From NCBI RefSeq assembly GCF_011761355.1, contig NZ_JAASRW010000005.1, positions 186,001-250,000 on the forward strand: DNA of 64,000 bases, given 5' to 3'. Below, in pieces: positions 1-8,195 of the stretch (positions are counted from its first letter, which is position 1; each line of letters begins with the position of its first letter). The notes below the pieces were generated by a model. It ran no database searches and had not been told where the DNA came from. It saw only the letters and a program-made list of their open reading frames with translations. The translations under genes and the position numbers were made by a program. Origin of the DNA: Paenibacillus lupini. GTDB taxonomy: Bacteria; Bacillota; Bacilli; Paenibacillales; Paenibacillaceae.

Positions 1-53
1 CTATGGCAGGTATAGACAAAGACATATTGATAGAGATAGGTGCGAGGATTTAA
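1..53 (+). CDS. 3' end of an unidentified upstream gene (partial)
   Basis: The frame ending at the TAA at 51-53 is open from the left edge and would give a tail of about 16 residues ending in IEIGARI. It is too short to assign to a family. It lies 28 bases ahead of the next gene's GTG, so the two could be co-transcribed. It may equally be a chance open frame. Confidence 0.3.
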   Translation, partial: MAGIDKDILIEIGARI

Positions 54-81
54 GCTATTACCATCATAAGGAGGGGATAAC

Positions 82-465
82 GTGTTTCGAATAACATGGG
101 TTTTTGTCATCATTGTTGCGTATGTCACATTGCTAACAGCATGTGGAGCTAGTAAAAATGAAGAAGTACAATCAGGATCTAGTGAGGAGTCAGAAGCAAT
201 TGCGAATGAAGTCGTTATCACGGCAAAGAACTGGGAGTTTGATAAAGCTGAGTATAGAATTAAAAAAGGGGAAGCCGTTAAGCTAACGTTAGAGTCGGGG
301 TCTGGTGTACATGGTATTGCATTCGAAGACCTTGAAATCAAAGAACTGCGCTCCGGTGATTCCAAGGTTGTGACAATAAATGAGGCTGGTACGTATGAAT
401 TCTCCTGTAATGTAATGTGCGGCTCAGGCCACGCCAATATGAAGGCCAAACTTATAGTTGAATAA
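82..465 (+). CDS. CuA-like cupredoxin-domain lipoprotein
   Basis: This 127-residue protein has a short hydrophobic N-terminus ending in a lipobox (LLTAC, Cys about residue 21), an acidic Ser/Glu-rich linker, and a single cupredoxin domain at about residues 42-127. The copper loop CNVMCGSGHANM keeps the Cys-x3-Cys-x3-His-x2-Met spacing of the CuA site in cytochrome c oxidase subunit II. An upstream His in GVHG could be the other ligand. The subunit II Glu position is Val here, but that residue coordinates through its backbone, so the site may still be formed. There are no subunit II transmembrane helices and no oxidase genes beside it. The likely place is the outer face of the membrane, as an electron-transfer or copper-delivery protein. 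The start is GTG at 82 behind AAGGAGGGG. The family is clear; the physiological role is inferred. Confidence 0.85.
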   Translation: MFRITWVFVIIVAYVTLLTACGASKNEEVQSGSSEESEAIANEVVITAKNWEFDKAEYRIKKGEAVKLTLESGSGVHGIAFEDLEIKELRSGDSKVVTINEAGTYEFSCNVMCGSGHANMKAKLIVE

Positions 466-516
466 AATAGCTGTAACTTGCTTGGAAAATAGATCAATAG
501 TGAGGTTTGTTTGAAA

Positions 517-717
517 ATGATAACAGTGAAAGAACTGAATGGAATGACAGAAATTCGAAACGTACAGCATAGTAAAACGATGAATAACTTTGAATATGAA
601 CTAAATAATACCTTGTCCGGAAGTGAACTATCTGAACGATTAACCCGATTGGCCGAGCTTTTAAGAAATGGAGAAAAGTATGTTTTCACTTTGCGGATAA
701 AAGGACAAGGCATTTAA
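517..717 (+). CDS. Small hypothetical protein, 66 aa
   Basis: A short charged protein with no signal peptide or membrane segment. The central part (LSGSELSERLTRLAELLRNG, about residues 26-45) is predicted helical. It is followed by a short beta-like tail ending KGQGI. The helix-then-strand layout distantly recalls amphi-Trp domain proteins, but the diagnostic Trp residues are not obvious and I do not assign it. ATG 517 is preferred over TTG 511 because GAGGT at 502-506 sits 10 bases ahead of it. Confidence 0.5.
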   Translation: MITVKELNGMTEIRNVQHSKTMNNFEYELNNTLSGSELSERLTRLAELLRNGEKYVFTLRIKGQGI

Positions 718-763
718 TATCACTAAATTCGAAACCTTTAAGATTCAGTTGAAAGGAGCTAGT

Positions 764-1351
764 ATGTTGAAATTAAATCGTATGGAAGCTTTCAGCGATG
801 GCGTGCTAGCCATCATAATTACCATAATGGTACTTGAATTCAAAGTGCCCGATGAACACACTTGGAGTTCTTTGGTTGACCTGGTTCCCAAATTCCTAAG
901 CTACGCGGTCAGCTTTATTTATGTAGGAATATATTGGAATAACCATCACCATCTACTCCATACGGTTCATATCCAATAGGGAAAGATTATGTGGTTGAAT
1001 TTGTTGTTGTTATTCTGGTTGTCTCTCGTGCCGTTCTCTACAGCGTGGATAGGAGAAAGTAGCTTTTCATCTACGCCAACAGCATTATACGGTATAGTTT
1101 TGCTTTTTACTGCCATTTCATACTCGTTGCTGCAACACGCGATACTCAAACAACATTCCTCCAACTCCCCTATTGCGGTTGCGATGGGGAAAGACTTCAA
1201 AGGGAAAATTTCAATCTTATTTTACATAGTCGCTATTGCGACAGCATACCTCCATTCATGGATATCATGCTTCTTAATCGTGCTGGTCGCTGCGATTTGG
1301 TTCGTTCCTGATCAGCGGATTGAGCGTGTTATTAAGAGCAGAGAATTGTAA
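764..1351 (+). pseudogene. TMEM175-family potassium channel gene with an in-frame stop
   Basis: The start (MLKLNRMEAFSDGVLAIIIT) carries the RxxxFSDG signature of bacterial TMEM175 proteins, which are six-helix K+ channels. The family's IYWNNHHHLLHTVH and GKIMWLNLLLLFWLS segments follow in order. They are separated only by one TAG codon at 977-979. Reading is otherwise in frame from 764 to the TAA at 1349-1351, about 195 codons, the usual family length. ATG 764 has GAAAGGAG at 751-758. The 5' part gives 71 residues and the 3' part could restart at ATG 989, but without an evident ribosome site. It is most simply a nonsense-mutated pseudogene. A sequencing error or suppression is also possible. 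Confidence 0.8.
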
Positions 1352-1386
1352 CCAAGAAGTGGAAGAGCTTTTTCACGATTATACGG

Positions 1387-1800
1387 CTAGATGTTAATTC
1401 TAAGACGTAATTCCTCCATCATAGCCTCAGCTTGTTGTGGATCTTCATTCAGCAGCTTCCTGTATGTCAGCATCCAATTCAGCGTTACAAGCATATGATC
1501 GTATTCGTCTTTTTTGCGCTCGATCTCATTGATTTTCTGAAGAATCCATTCTATTACTTCTTGGTTCGTGCGTTCATTCGTATCGTGATCCTGCAAAATC
1601 GTCTTCAGCTCAGCTAACGAGCAGCCGATACCTTGAAATTTCTTAATCAGCTTTAACCGCCCAATTGCTTCGTCTGAGTAGTTGCGGTAATTATTCTTCT
1701 CTCTCTGAATATGCCTGCTGTCAAGCAAGCCTTCCTTCTCATAAAAACGAATGGTGTGGGGTGTTAAACCCATCAAGTCTCCTAATTCCTGAATTTTCAT
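1387..1800 (-). CDS. MerR-family transcriptional regulator
   Basis: This 137-residue protein has an N-terminal winged helix-turn-helix (MKIQELGDLMGLTPHTIRFY, then YEKEGLL and the NNYRNYSDEAIGRLK wing). A coiled-coil dimerisation helix at about residues 80-120 follows. There is no C-terminal cysteine cluster, so a metal sensor of the MerR/CueR type is unlikely. It resembles the aldehyde or redox-responsive MerR group (AdhR-like). It is transcribed away from the epimerase gene at 1897, and the shared 96-base gap contains a promoter with the long spacer typical of MerR-activated genes. It therefore probably controls the epimerase gene and itself. The effector cannot be told from the sequence. 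Confidence 0.88.
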   Translation of the reverse strand: MKIQELGDLMGLTPHTIRFYEKEGLLDSRHIQREKNNYRNYSDEAIGRLKLIKKFQGIGCSLAELKTILQDHDTNERTNQEVIEWILQKINEIERKKDEYDHMLVTLNWMLTYRKLLNEDPQQAEAMMEELRLRINI

Positions 1801-1822
1801 TTAAAATCATCCTTCCAAACGC

Positions 1823-1853
1823 TTGCCCTAGAGTTTACTTCATAGTTTAGACT
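1823..1853 (+). promoter_or_regulatory. MerR-type promoter with 19-bp spacer and operator dyad
   Basis: TTGCCC (1823-1828) and TAGACT (1848-1853) are separated by 19 bases. The spacer contains the imperfect dyad CTAGAGTTTACTTCATAG. An over-long spacer with the operator inside it is the hallmark of promoters that MerR proteins activate by DNA distortion. It points toward the epimerase gene at 1897 and lies directly upstream of the divergent merR gene. Confidence 0.7.
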
Positions 1854-1896
1854 GGAGTCATATCTTCGTCAAATACTTAAGGAGGCGTAAACAATA

Positions 1897-2727
1897 ATGC
1901 GTATATTCGTTACAGGTGCAGCAGGTTATATTGGTACAGCAGTTGTCCGCGAACTCATCAGTGCAGGCCATCAGGTAGTTGGTCTTACCCGTTCAGAGAG
2001 TGGTGCTCAAGTATTAGAAAGCTTGGGAGCTCAGGTGGCTCGTGGTGTTTTAGAGGATCTGGATTTACTGCGCAGCTGTGCAGCCGATTCAGACGGTGTT
2101 ATTCATCTGGCATTTAACCACGATTTCTCAAATTTCGCCGGATCATTATCAACTGATCTACGCGCCATCGAAGCAATGGGAGAAGGGCTTGCGGGTTCCG
2201 GTAAACCACTTGTTATTACAGCTCATGCTAATGGCAAAGCATCGGAGGATGCAGCACTTGCGTTTGTAGAACAAGGCGTGAGAGCATCAATCGTCTCGCT
2301 TGCACCTTCCGTTCATGGGGAAGGAGATAAAGGCTTCGTGCCGCAATTAATCCGGATCGCCCAGGAAAGAGGCTCTTCGGCTTACATTGGAGACGGCACC
2401 AACCGTTGGCCAGCGATCCATCGCTTGGATGCAGCAGTATTGTTCCGCCTAGCAGTAGAATCTGCACCTGCAGGCTCACGACTGGATGGTGTGGACGACG
2501 AAGGCATTCCGTTCAGCGACATTGCCGGCGTAATCGGTCGTCACCTAGATGTGCCTGTAGTCAGCATCCCGCGTGAAGAGGGCCAAGCGGTCTTCGGTTT
2601 TCTAGGCATGGTTGCGTCGCTTGACTTAGCAAGATCAAGTGAAGGAACGAAGGAGCTTCTCGGCTGGAAGCCTGTCCAACATGGACTTCTCGCAGATCTG
2701 GAGCAAGGACATTATTTCACAAAATAG
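1897..2727 (+). CDS. NAD-dependent epimerase/dehydratase-type SDR protein
   Basis: An extended short-chain dehydrogenase fold of 276 residues with the Rossmann motif GAAGYIG at residues 7-13 and LTRSE after the second strand. The family's usual YxxxK pair is not evident: the region after ITAHANGKAS lacks a clear Tyr. It may therefore be an atypical member that binds NAD(P)H without standard catalysis, as in some NmrA-like or quinone-reductase-like proteins. The start ATG follows AAGGAGGCG at about 1880. It is the likely target of the divergent MerR regulator, which would suit a stress or carbonyl detoxification role; that role is inference. Confidence 0.85.
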   Translation: MRIFVTGAAGYIGTAVVRELISAGHQVVGLTRSESGAQVLESLGAQVARGVLEDLDLLRSCAADSDGVIHLAFNHDFSNFAGSLSTDLRAIEAMGEGLAGSGKPLVITAHANGKASEDAALAFVEQGVRASIVSLAPSVHGEGDKGFVPQLIRIAQERGSSAYIGDGTNRWPAIHRLDAAVLFRLAVESAPAGSRLDGVDDEGIPFSDIAGVIGRHLDVPVVSIPREEGQAVFGFLGMVASLDLARSSEGTKELLGWKPVQHGLLADLEQGHYFTK

Positions 2728-2941
2728 CGTTAAGAATACGATTAAGGAATATTCTGAAGCAGATATAGCAGGTTACTTGTTCAGCCGGCTTCAAGAGCTG
2801 GAAGTTGCTTATGATGATGTCGTGAAATGCATGCTGGACCATATTGAGCTTGGAGGGCCTTTTAAGGGGAAAAGGGTCGGCCACAATTTACTGAAGAAAG
2901 CAGCAAGAGATCTAAAAACAAAAATAGCAGTGCAGGGATAG
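2681..2941 (+). CDS. Hypothetical protein or stranded 3' gene fragment, 86 aa
   Basis: The frame overlaps the last 47 bases of the epimerase gene in another frame and continues for about 70 codons beyond it. The part after the epimerase stop looks like a real protein: amphipathic helices (SEADIAGYLFSRLQELEVAY) and a basic tail. The start is unclear and no ribosome site is convincing. It could be a short gene translationally coupled to the epimerase, or the 3' remnant of a longer gene whose 5' end was replaced. A terminator follows immediately. No family recognised. Confidence 0.4.
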   Translation: MDFSQIWSKDIISQNSVKNTIKEYSEADIAGYLFSRLQELEVAYDDVVKCMLDHIELGGPFKGKRVGHNLLKKAARDLKTKIAVQG

Positions 2942-2960
2942 CCCTTGCACTGCTGTTTTT
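2926..2960 (+). terminator. Intrinsic terminator after the epimerase unit
   Basis: The arms AGCAGTGCAGGG and CCCTTGCACTGCT form a GC-rich stem with a 4-base loop and one bulged T, followed by GTTTTT. The stem begins inside the last codons of the upstream short frame. Confidence 0.85.
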
Positions 2961-3034
2961 ATAGAAATTACACTGATGCGAGCCGTTTCTCCAGCGAGCG
3001 AACCCCTTTTGGGACGGCCCCTTGTTAGATATGT

Positions 3035-3703
3035 TTATTCAGCTGATGGTGCTTGATGTTCATCAATATAGGCGAGTGCATTGTAGATCAGCACAGCCGC
3101 ATCTGCACGTGTAATTTCATCTGTAGGATTGAAATTTCCGGCCTGATCAAGCTCAGCGATTTTAAGAACAAGTGCTCTTTGGACAGATCCTTCGTAGGAG
3201 ACGGTTAACTCATCCTGGTCGTTAAATTCCATCGGGATGATCTTAATCATTGGCAAATTGCTGTGCTTCTCAATCGCAAGGATCAACTGATGGGTAAACT
3301 CTTCTTTTGTCCATGTTAGGTTAGGATCCAGATCATTTGGCAGACCAATGTCATTGTTCGCCGCGATAATAAGTGCATTTGCATACCAAGCAGCATCGTC
3401 TGCTTTCGGGAAATAATCCGTAGCATGAGGTTCTTTTAAAAAGCGAAGCGTATCAATGTTCAAATCAAGCGCATTTACGATTAGCTGGATACCTTGTGCT
3501 GCAGTCAGCGTTGCGTCTGGGAAGTAGCGTTCTTTGCTAACACCTTGCACTAAACCTTTATCCTGCAAGGAAATAATTTTATCCTTAGCGCTCACATTCG
3601 CAATATCCGTGAATGTAGTTGTTGCCGCAAAGCTTTGTCCAGCAATGGATAGGGTAAGCACTGCTGTAGCTGCTAATGTAACGAGTTTGAATTTGCTTGT
3701 CAT
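3035..3703 (-). CDS. Secreted SLH-domain protein, 222 aa
   Basis: A cleavable signal peptide (residues 1-26, ending QSFA before ATTTFTDIA) leads into S-layer-homology repeats. The first is TTFTDIANVSAKDKIISLQDKGLVQG with a following YFPDATLT (about 28-75). A second diverged repeat starts at TDYFPKADDAAWYANA (about 95). The C-terminal part NFNPTDEITRADAAVLIYNA (about 190-210) is a further SLH core. SLH repeats bind pyruvylated secondary wall polymer, so the protein should sit on the cell wall. There is no catalytic domain. ATG 3703 has a GGTGA-type ribosome site. The downstream end has no clear terminator of its own. Confidence 0.85.
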   Translation of the reverse strand: MTSKFKLVTLAATAVLTLSIAGQSFAATTTFTDIANVSAKDKIISLQDKGLVQGVSKERYFPDATLTAAQGIQLIVNALDLNIDTLRFLKEPHATDYFPKADDAAWYANALIIAANNDIGLPNDLDPNLTWTKEEFTHQLILAIEKHSNLPMIKIIPMEFNDQDELTVSYEGSVQRALVLKIAELDQAGNFNPTDEITRADAAVLIYNALAYIDEHQAPSAE

Positions 3704-3907
3704 GGGATCACCTCATCATGTATTTGGAACGTTCCTTCCTCATAGACGGGTTATCCAAATTAATGTTGCAGATAAACTTACTTTTTTTTATAAACTTAAA
3801 TAAATTTACTAAAAATTAATATTTAGAAGCCGAAACAGACGAATAAAGATCCATTGGATCGGTTTTTAGGTCATTCCTTGTTATATTTTTTTCGTTTATT
3901 TTACAAA

Positions 3908-3936
3908 GCCCGCCTCGACATTACGTCGAGACGGGC
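3908..3936 (-). terminator. Intrinsic terminator downstream of the YjgB-like gene
   Basis: An 11-12 bp stem with arms GCCCGCCTCGAC and GTCGAGACGGGC encloses ATTAC. On the minus strand it comes just after the stop of the gene at 3949 and runs into a T-rich tract, so it ends that transcript. Confidence 0.8.
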
Positions 3937-3948
3937 TAGCTGAAGAAG

Positions 3949-4533
3949 TTACTTGATCGTTTTAGTTACAAGGTTAATATGGTCCAGTCCTGTTCCGCTC
4001 GTGCCGTTGAAGATGAACTCCAGCTGATACTTGCCTCGAACGTACGTGATTTTCTTTTGTACAGTCTTGCCGGACTTAATGAGGACCGATTCATTTGGAG
4101 CACCCCATTGCTGAATCAGCATACGGACAGTAATGCCGCCCAAATTGGTCTGGCGCTCAACGTTCGTGCCGAAGTAGCGCATTTCACGTATTTTACCCAG
4201 CTTGTAATTTATCGCGTAGCCAGGATGGCCCATTTCCGCATGGTATACGTCGAAACCGTCGGCATCCGTGGCTGGGGACTCGGCTTTGCCGATCGTCTTA
4301 ATGACTGTTTCGTGTGAGGTCTTGCCAAGCGTGAAGCTGTGGAAATTCGGGAATTGACCTTGGAGAGCCGGTTTATAGAAGCTCATCAATGTACGGAGAG
4401 CTTGACTATGTGCATCGACGGAAGCTGCTGCAACCGCGTGAGAAGAGGGGATAGCTCCGACTGTGGATAGGGTCAGCGTTCCTACGGCTACCGCAGCAAT
4501 CGCTGTTTTTTTAGCATATGCATATACGTTCAT
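3949..4533 (-). CDS. Secreted YjgB-family (DUF4309) protein
   Basis: This 194-residue protein has a signal peptide (residues 1-33, with Ala-rich SSHAVAAA before the mature part). The domain that follows contains LGKTSHETVIKTIGKAES and HPGYAINYKLGKIREMRYFG at about 65-125. A second half-repeat, ITVRMLIQQWGAPNES, is at about 135-150. The IGKAE / WGAPN elements and the GYAINY...REMRYFG pattern are those of the YjgB/DUF4309 family, small secreted proteins of bacilli whose function is not established. Transcription is minus, with its own terminator. The family call is by pattern only. Confidence 0.75.
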   Translation of the reverse strand: MNVYAYAKKTAIAAVAVGTLTLSTVGAIPSSHAVAAASVDAHSQALRTLMSFYKPALQGQFPNFHSFTLGKTSHETVIKTIGKAESPATDADGFDVYHAEMGHPGYAINYKLGKIREMRYFGTNVERQTNLGGITVRMLIQQWGAPNESVLIKSGKTVQKKITYVRGKYQLEFIFNGTSGTGLDHINLVTKTIK

Positions 4534-4908
4534 TTCATTTTCCTCCTAATGGTGTTGGTTCAAGTGTGATTCTCCGTTTTAGACGTAGGTACGTTACAAT
4601 AGGTTGCTTATTGATAAGTAACAAAATATGGGATCCGAGATCTGGAGAAGCTCATCTTTTTGAAGACCGGTCGTCTCGGGAAAAATAATCATAACAAAAA
4701 CACGCCTAATTTCAGGCGTGTTTTTTGTGTTTGGTGGAGCCAAAAGTCTTCTGCACTTCACTTTTTTCGCCGATAACGGCTTCTGGGAAAATCGCATAGT
4801 GCTTTCCTGTGGGTGGAAAATGGTGAAGCAGCCGAAAAAATCCCGTTGAGGACGGGGGATGCCGCGTTTATTCTTATTCTGCCAACATTATATGAAAGGA
4901 GTGTGGAG
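4534..4908. other. Intergenic region with an orphan terminator
   Basis: Between the minus-strand YjgB gene and the + strand GH35 gene there is no credible coding frame. It must hold the divergent promoters. A strong hairpin at 4699-4726 stands about 180 bases ahead of the GH35 start with no + strand gene before it. The last stretch carries the GH35 ribosome site GAAAGGAG at 4894-4901. No cre match was seen. Confidence 0.6.
4699..4726 (+). terminator. Orphan intrinsic terminator (possible attenuator or sRNA end)
   Basis: ACACGCCT and AGGCGTGT pair around a 4-base loop (AATT plus C), followed by a run of six T and flanked by A-rich sequence on the other side. It could therefore work in both directions. 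On the + strand it precedes the GH35 operon rather than following a gene. Confidence 0.7.
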
Positions 4909-6693
4909 ATGAGCGTTTTCTCGATAGACAAAGATACGTTTATGGACAACGGAAAACCTGTCCGTCTGCTCTCCGGGGCGATGCATTATTTTCGGATTAT
5001 TCCCGAGTATTGGCGGGACCGGCTGCTGAAGCTGAAAGCTTGCGGGCTGAATACTGTCGAAACGTATATCGCCTGGAACGTGCATGAACCAAAGGAGGGC
5101 GAGTTTCGATTCGATGGCATGGCCGATGTCTGCGCCTACATCGAGCTTGCGGGCAGCCTTGGCCTTCATGTCATCGTTCGTCCGAGTCCATATATTTGCG
5201 CGGAGTTTGAATTCGGCGGATTACCTGCGTGGCTGCTAGCCGATTCCGATATGCAGCTTAGATGCAGCCATCCGGCGTTTCTGCGGAAGGTCGATGCGTA
5301 TTATGACACACTCATTCCGCGGCTATTGCCGCTGTTGTCCACGAACGGTGGTCCGATCATCGCCGTTCAGATCGAGAACGAATACGGCAGCTATGGCAAT
5401 GACGCGAAGTACCTTGATTATCTGAAGCAAGCGCTGATTACGCGTGGAGTAGATACGCTGCTCTTTACTTCCGACGGACCGACGGACGCACTGCTGCAAG
5501 GCGGTTCCGTCCCTGGCGTACTCGCAACGGCCAATTTCGGCTCGCATCCTACATCGTCCTTCGCCAAGTTGCAGGAGTATCAGCCGGATGGGCCGCTCAT
5601 GTGCATGGAGTATTGGAACGGCTGGTTCGACCATTGGGGTAAGCCGCATCATACGCGCGATGCCGCAGACGCCGCGGCTGTCCTCGAGGAAATGCTGTCG
5701 CTAGGCGCGTCGGTCAACTTCTATATGTTCCACGGCGGTACGAATTTTGGCTTCTATAACGGTGCGAATTGCCAGGAGCCAAATTTGTACGAGCCAACGA
5801 TTACGAGCTACGACTACGACGCGCTGCTGGACGAGACAGGGCAGCCGACGGAGAAATATTTCGCTGCGCGTGATGTGATCGCCCGGTACACGGAGATGGC
5901 GAACTTGCCAGAGCTTCCGGCGCCGGCGCCAAGGCAAGCCTATGGCCGCGTCGAGCTTATAGAGCAGGCGGCCTTGTTCGGACAATTAGAAGCGCTCTCC
6001 GATCCTGTTCAGGTAGTCGCGCCGCTTCCAATGGAAAAGTTCGGACAGCAGTACGGGTTTATTTTGTATTCGACGAGAGTTTCCGGTCCAAGGCCGGAGG
6101 AACGGCTGTTCATTCAAGAGGTTCGTGACAGGGCACTCATCTTCGTAGACGGTGAGTACAAAGGCACGATCGAACGGTCGCAGACGGTCCAATCGCTGCC
6201 GATTGCCATAACGCCGGGAGGCGTGAGGCTCGATATTCTAGTGGAGAACATGGGCAGGATCAACTACGGCCCTTACCTTAAAGATGCGAAGGGCATCACC
6301 GAAGGTGTGCGCCTCGGCTTCCAATTTCTATTCGACTGGACAGTCCGGCCCTTGCCGCTTGTTGATTTGGCGAGGCTTAGCTACGACCGCTGGCAATCGG
6401 CCTCCCAGGAGGGACCGCTTTTCTGCAGAGGAACGTTCCGCGCCGAAGCATGCGCCGATACATTCATTGACATGCAGGGCTGGACGAAAGGCGTCGTCTT
6501 CATCAACGGGTTCAATCTTGGCCGCTATTGGGAGCGAGGGCCGCAGCGGACATTATACGTACCTGCGCCGCTCCTGCGAACCGGCGACAATGAAATCGTC
6601 ATTTTCGAGCTGCACCAAACACGGTCGTCCACGGTCGTCTTGACCGATGCGCCAATACTGGATTCCCTTACAAACGATACGAGGAGGAATTAG
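4909..6693 (+). CDS. GH35 beta-galactosidase
   Basis: A cytosolic 594-residue enzyme (no signal peptide) with the GH35 TIM barrel at about residues 10-320 and jelly-roll domains after it. The acid/base motif QIENEYG puts the catalytic Glu at about 158. The nucleophile motif MCMEYWNGWFDHWG puts the other Glu at about 234. The substrate loop HGGTNFGF is intact. It removes terminal beta-linked galactose with retention of configuration; GH35 members often favour beta-1,3 or beta-1,4 galactosides of glycans. ATG 4909 is chosen over upstream in-frame starts because GAAAGGAG lies 8 bases ahead and SVFSIDKDTFMDNGKPVRL is the usual family N-terminus. It is the first gene of the glycan locus, and the next gene starts 2 bases after its stop. 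Confidence 0.93.
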   Translation: MSVFSIDKDTFMDNGKPVRLLSGAMHYFRIIPEYWRDRLLKLKACGLNTVETYIAWNVHEPKEGEFRFDGMADVCAYIELAGSLGLHVIVRPSPYICAEFEFGGLPAWLLADSDMQLRCSHPAFLRKVDAYYDTLIPRLLPLLSTNGGPIIAVQIENEYGSYGNDAKYLDYLKQALITRGVDTLLFTSDGPTDALLQGGSVPGVLATANFGSHPTSSFAKLQEYQPDGPLMCMEYWNGWFDHWGKPHHTRDAADAAAVLEEMLSLGASVNFYMFHGGTNFGFYNGANCQEPNLYEPTITSYDYDALLDETGQPTEKYFAARDVIARYTEMANLPELPAPAPRQAYGRVELIEQAALFGQLEALSDPVQVVAPLPMEKFGQQYGFILYSTRVSGPRPEERLFIQEVRDRALIFVDGEYKGTIERSQTVQSLPIAITPGGVRLDILVENMGRINYGPYLKDAKGITEGVRLGFQFLFDWTVRPLPLVDLARLSYDRWQSASQEGPLFCRGTFRAEACADTFIDMQGWTKGVVFINGFNLGRYWERGPQRTLYVPAPLLRTGDNEIVIFELHQTRSSTVVLTDAPILDSLTNDTRRN

Positions 6694-6695
6694 GA

Positions 6696-8087
6696 ATGAG
6701 CGAAGAGATGAAAGAAGCTGTACACGAGGTAGAGAACGGAGTCCACAATTACAGCAGTGAAACCGATTGGGTGAAGCCGGAGAACCCGATGACGCTGGAA
6801 CGGCTGGAATGGTTTAAGGATCAGAAGCTGGCTTTGATGATGCACTGGGGGCCATATTCTCAGATCGGCATGGTTGAATCGTGGATTCTGAGCGACGAGG
6901 ACGGCGACTGGGCCAGAAACGACGTTGATTGGACGAATGATTATGAACAAATGAAACGTGAATATTTCGATCTGGGCAAGACGTTTAATCCGATTCGCTT
7001 CGAGCCGGAGAAATGGGCGGAAGCGGCGGCTGAAGGCGGCTTCAAATATCTAATCTTTACGACCAAGCACCATGATGGCTTCTGTATGTGGGATACAAAA
7101 ACGACGGATTACCGCATCACCGGAAGCGAGACACCATTCCATACGCACCGTTATGCTGACATATGCAAAAACCTCTTCGACGCGTTCCGTGACAAGGGAC
7201 TAGCGATTTCTGCTTACTTCTCCAAAGCGGACTGGCACACGCCGACTTATTGGGCGCCAGACACAGAACGCGGCACGCATACGTGGCGTGGACCGTCGTA
7301 CAATCCGAAGGAGAATCCGGAGCTGTGGGAGAAATTCGTGTCATTCACGCATGAACAAATTATGGAGCTGCTGACCAACTACGGCCGAATCGATATTTTA
7401 TGGCTTGATGCCGGCTGGGTAAGAGAAGGCGGCCGAGTCAGCCAGGACATCCGTCTCGGCGAAGTCGTAGAGCTCGCACGTCAGACGCAGCCGTGGTTGC
7501 TCTCGGCCGACCGCACCGTCGGCGGCCCGTACGAGAATTACGTCACGCCGGAGCAGACCATTCCAGAGCGTCCACTGAACGTACCGTGGGAGAGCTGTAT
7601 TACGCTCGGAACTTCGTTCTCCTTCGGGTTCGATGACCGCTATAAATCCGCGCGGCAATTGGTAAACATCCTGATGGAGGTCGTCGCCAAGGGCGGCAAT
7701 CTGGCCTTGAACGTTGGCCCGCAGCCGGACGGCAGATTGCCGAAAGGCGCACTCAGAAGCATGAAAGAGCTCGGCGCCTGGATGAAGGTGCATGGCGAAG
7801 CGGTGTACGGCACTCGCATTTGCGCACCGTACTTCACAGGTGAGTGCGCCTTCACGCGCAAAGGTGAGACGGTCTACTGCACGTACTTGTACGCAAGCGA
7901 GGATACGCCGGTTAATGCGACGATTTCCATTCCGTATTCGGATGAGGTTTCGAAGGTCGAGCTAGTTGGCACTGATGAGCCTGTTGCTTTCACGCGCAGC
8001 GGCGAGGGAATGAACTTGCGGCTTCCGGCGAGTCAATTGAAAGGTGGCAAAGCGCCGATTGCGCATGTGTTCCGCTTGCTTCCTTAA
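6696..8087 (+). CDS. GH29 alpha-L-fucosidase (first of two)
   Basis: This 463-residue protein lacks a signal peptide. It has the GH29 barrel at about residues 35-360 with LALMMHWGPYS, FTTKHHDGFCMWDT (121-134) and the nucleophile strand DILWLDAGW (Asp about 238). A beta-sandwich C-terminal domain follows, with GGNLALNVGPQPDG joining the two. Retaining fucosidases of this family release alpha-linked fucose from glycans. The start ATG 6696 is 2 bases after the GH35 stop, and its ribosome site GAGGAGGAATTAGG lies inside the end of that gene, implying coupled translation. It is clearly different in sequence from the second GH29 at 20819, so the two probably cleave different fucose linkages. Confidence 0.93.
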   Translation: MSEEMKEAVHEVENGVHNYSSETDWVKPENPMTLERLEWFKDQKLALMMHWGPYSQIGMVESWILSDEDGDWARNDVDWTNDYEQMKREYFDLGKTFNPIRFEPEKWAEAAAEGGFKYLIFTTKHHDGFCMWDTKTTDYRITGSETPFHTHRYADICKNLFDAFRDKGLAISAYFSKADWHTPTYWAPDTERGTHTWRGPSYNPKENPELWEKFVSFTHEQIMELLTNYGRIDILWLDAGWVREGGRVSQDIRLGEVVELARQTQPWLLSADRTVGGPYENYVTPEQTIPERPLNVPWESCITLGTSFSFGFDDRYKSARQLVNILMEVVAKGGNLALNVGPQPDGRLPKGALRSMKELGAWMKVHGEAVYGTRICAPYFTGECAFTRKGETVYCTYLYASEDTPVNATISIPYSDEVSKVELVGTDEPVAFTRSGEGMNLRLPASQLKGGKAPIAHVFRLLP

Positions 8088-8195
8088 GATAGGAACAGCG
8101 ATGGTAGAGTGGCTGACGCATATCGTGTAAAATTAATTTTTTGAAGCTATCATCACAGGTAGCTCCGACAAATGGCGGGCGAGGGGAGGAATAAC

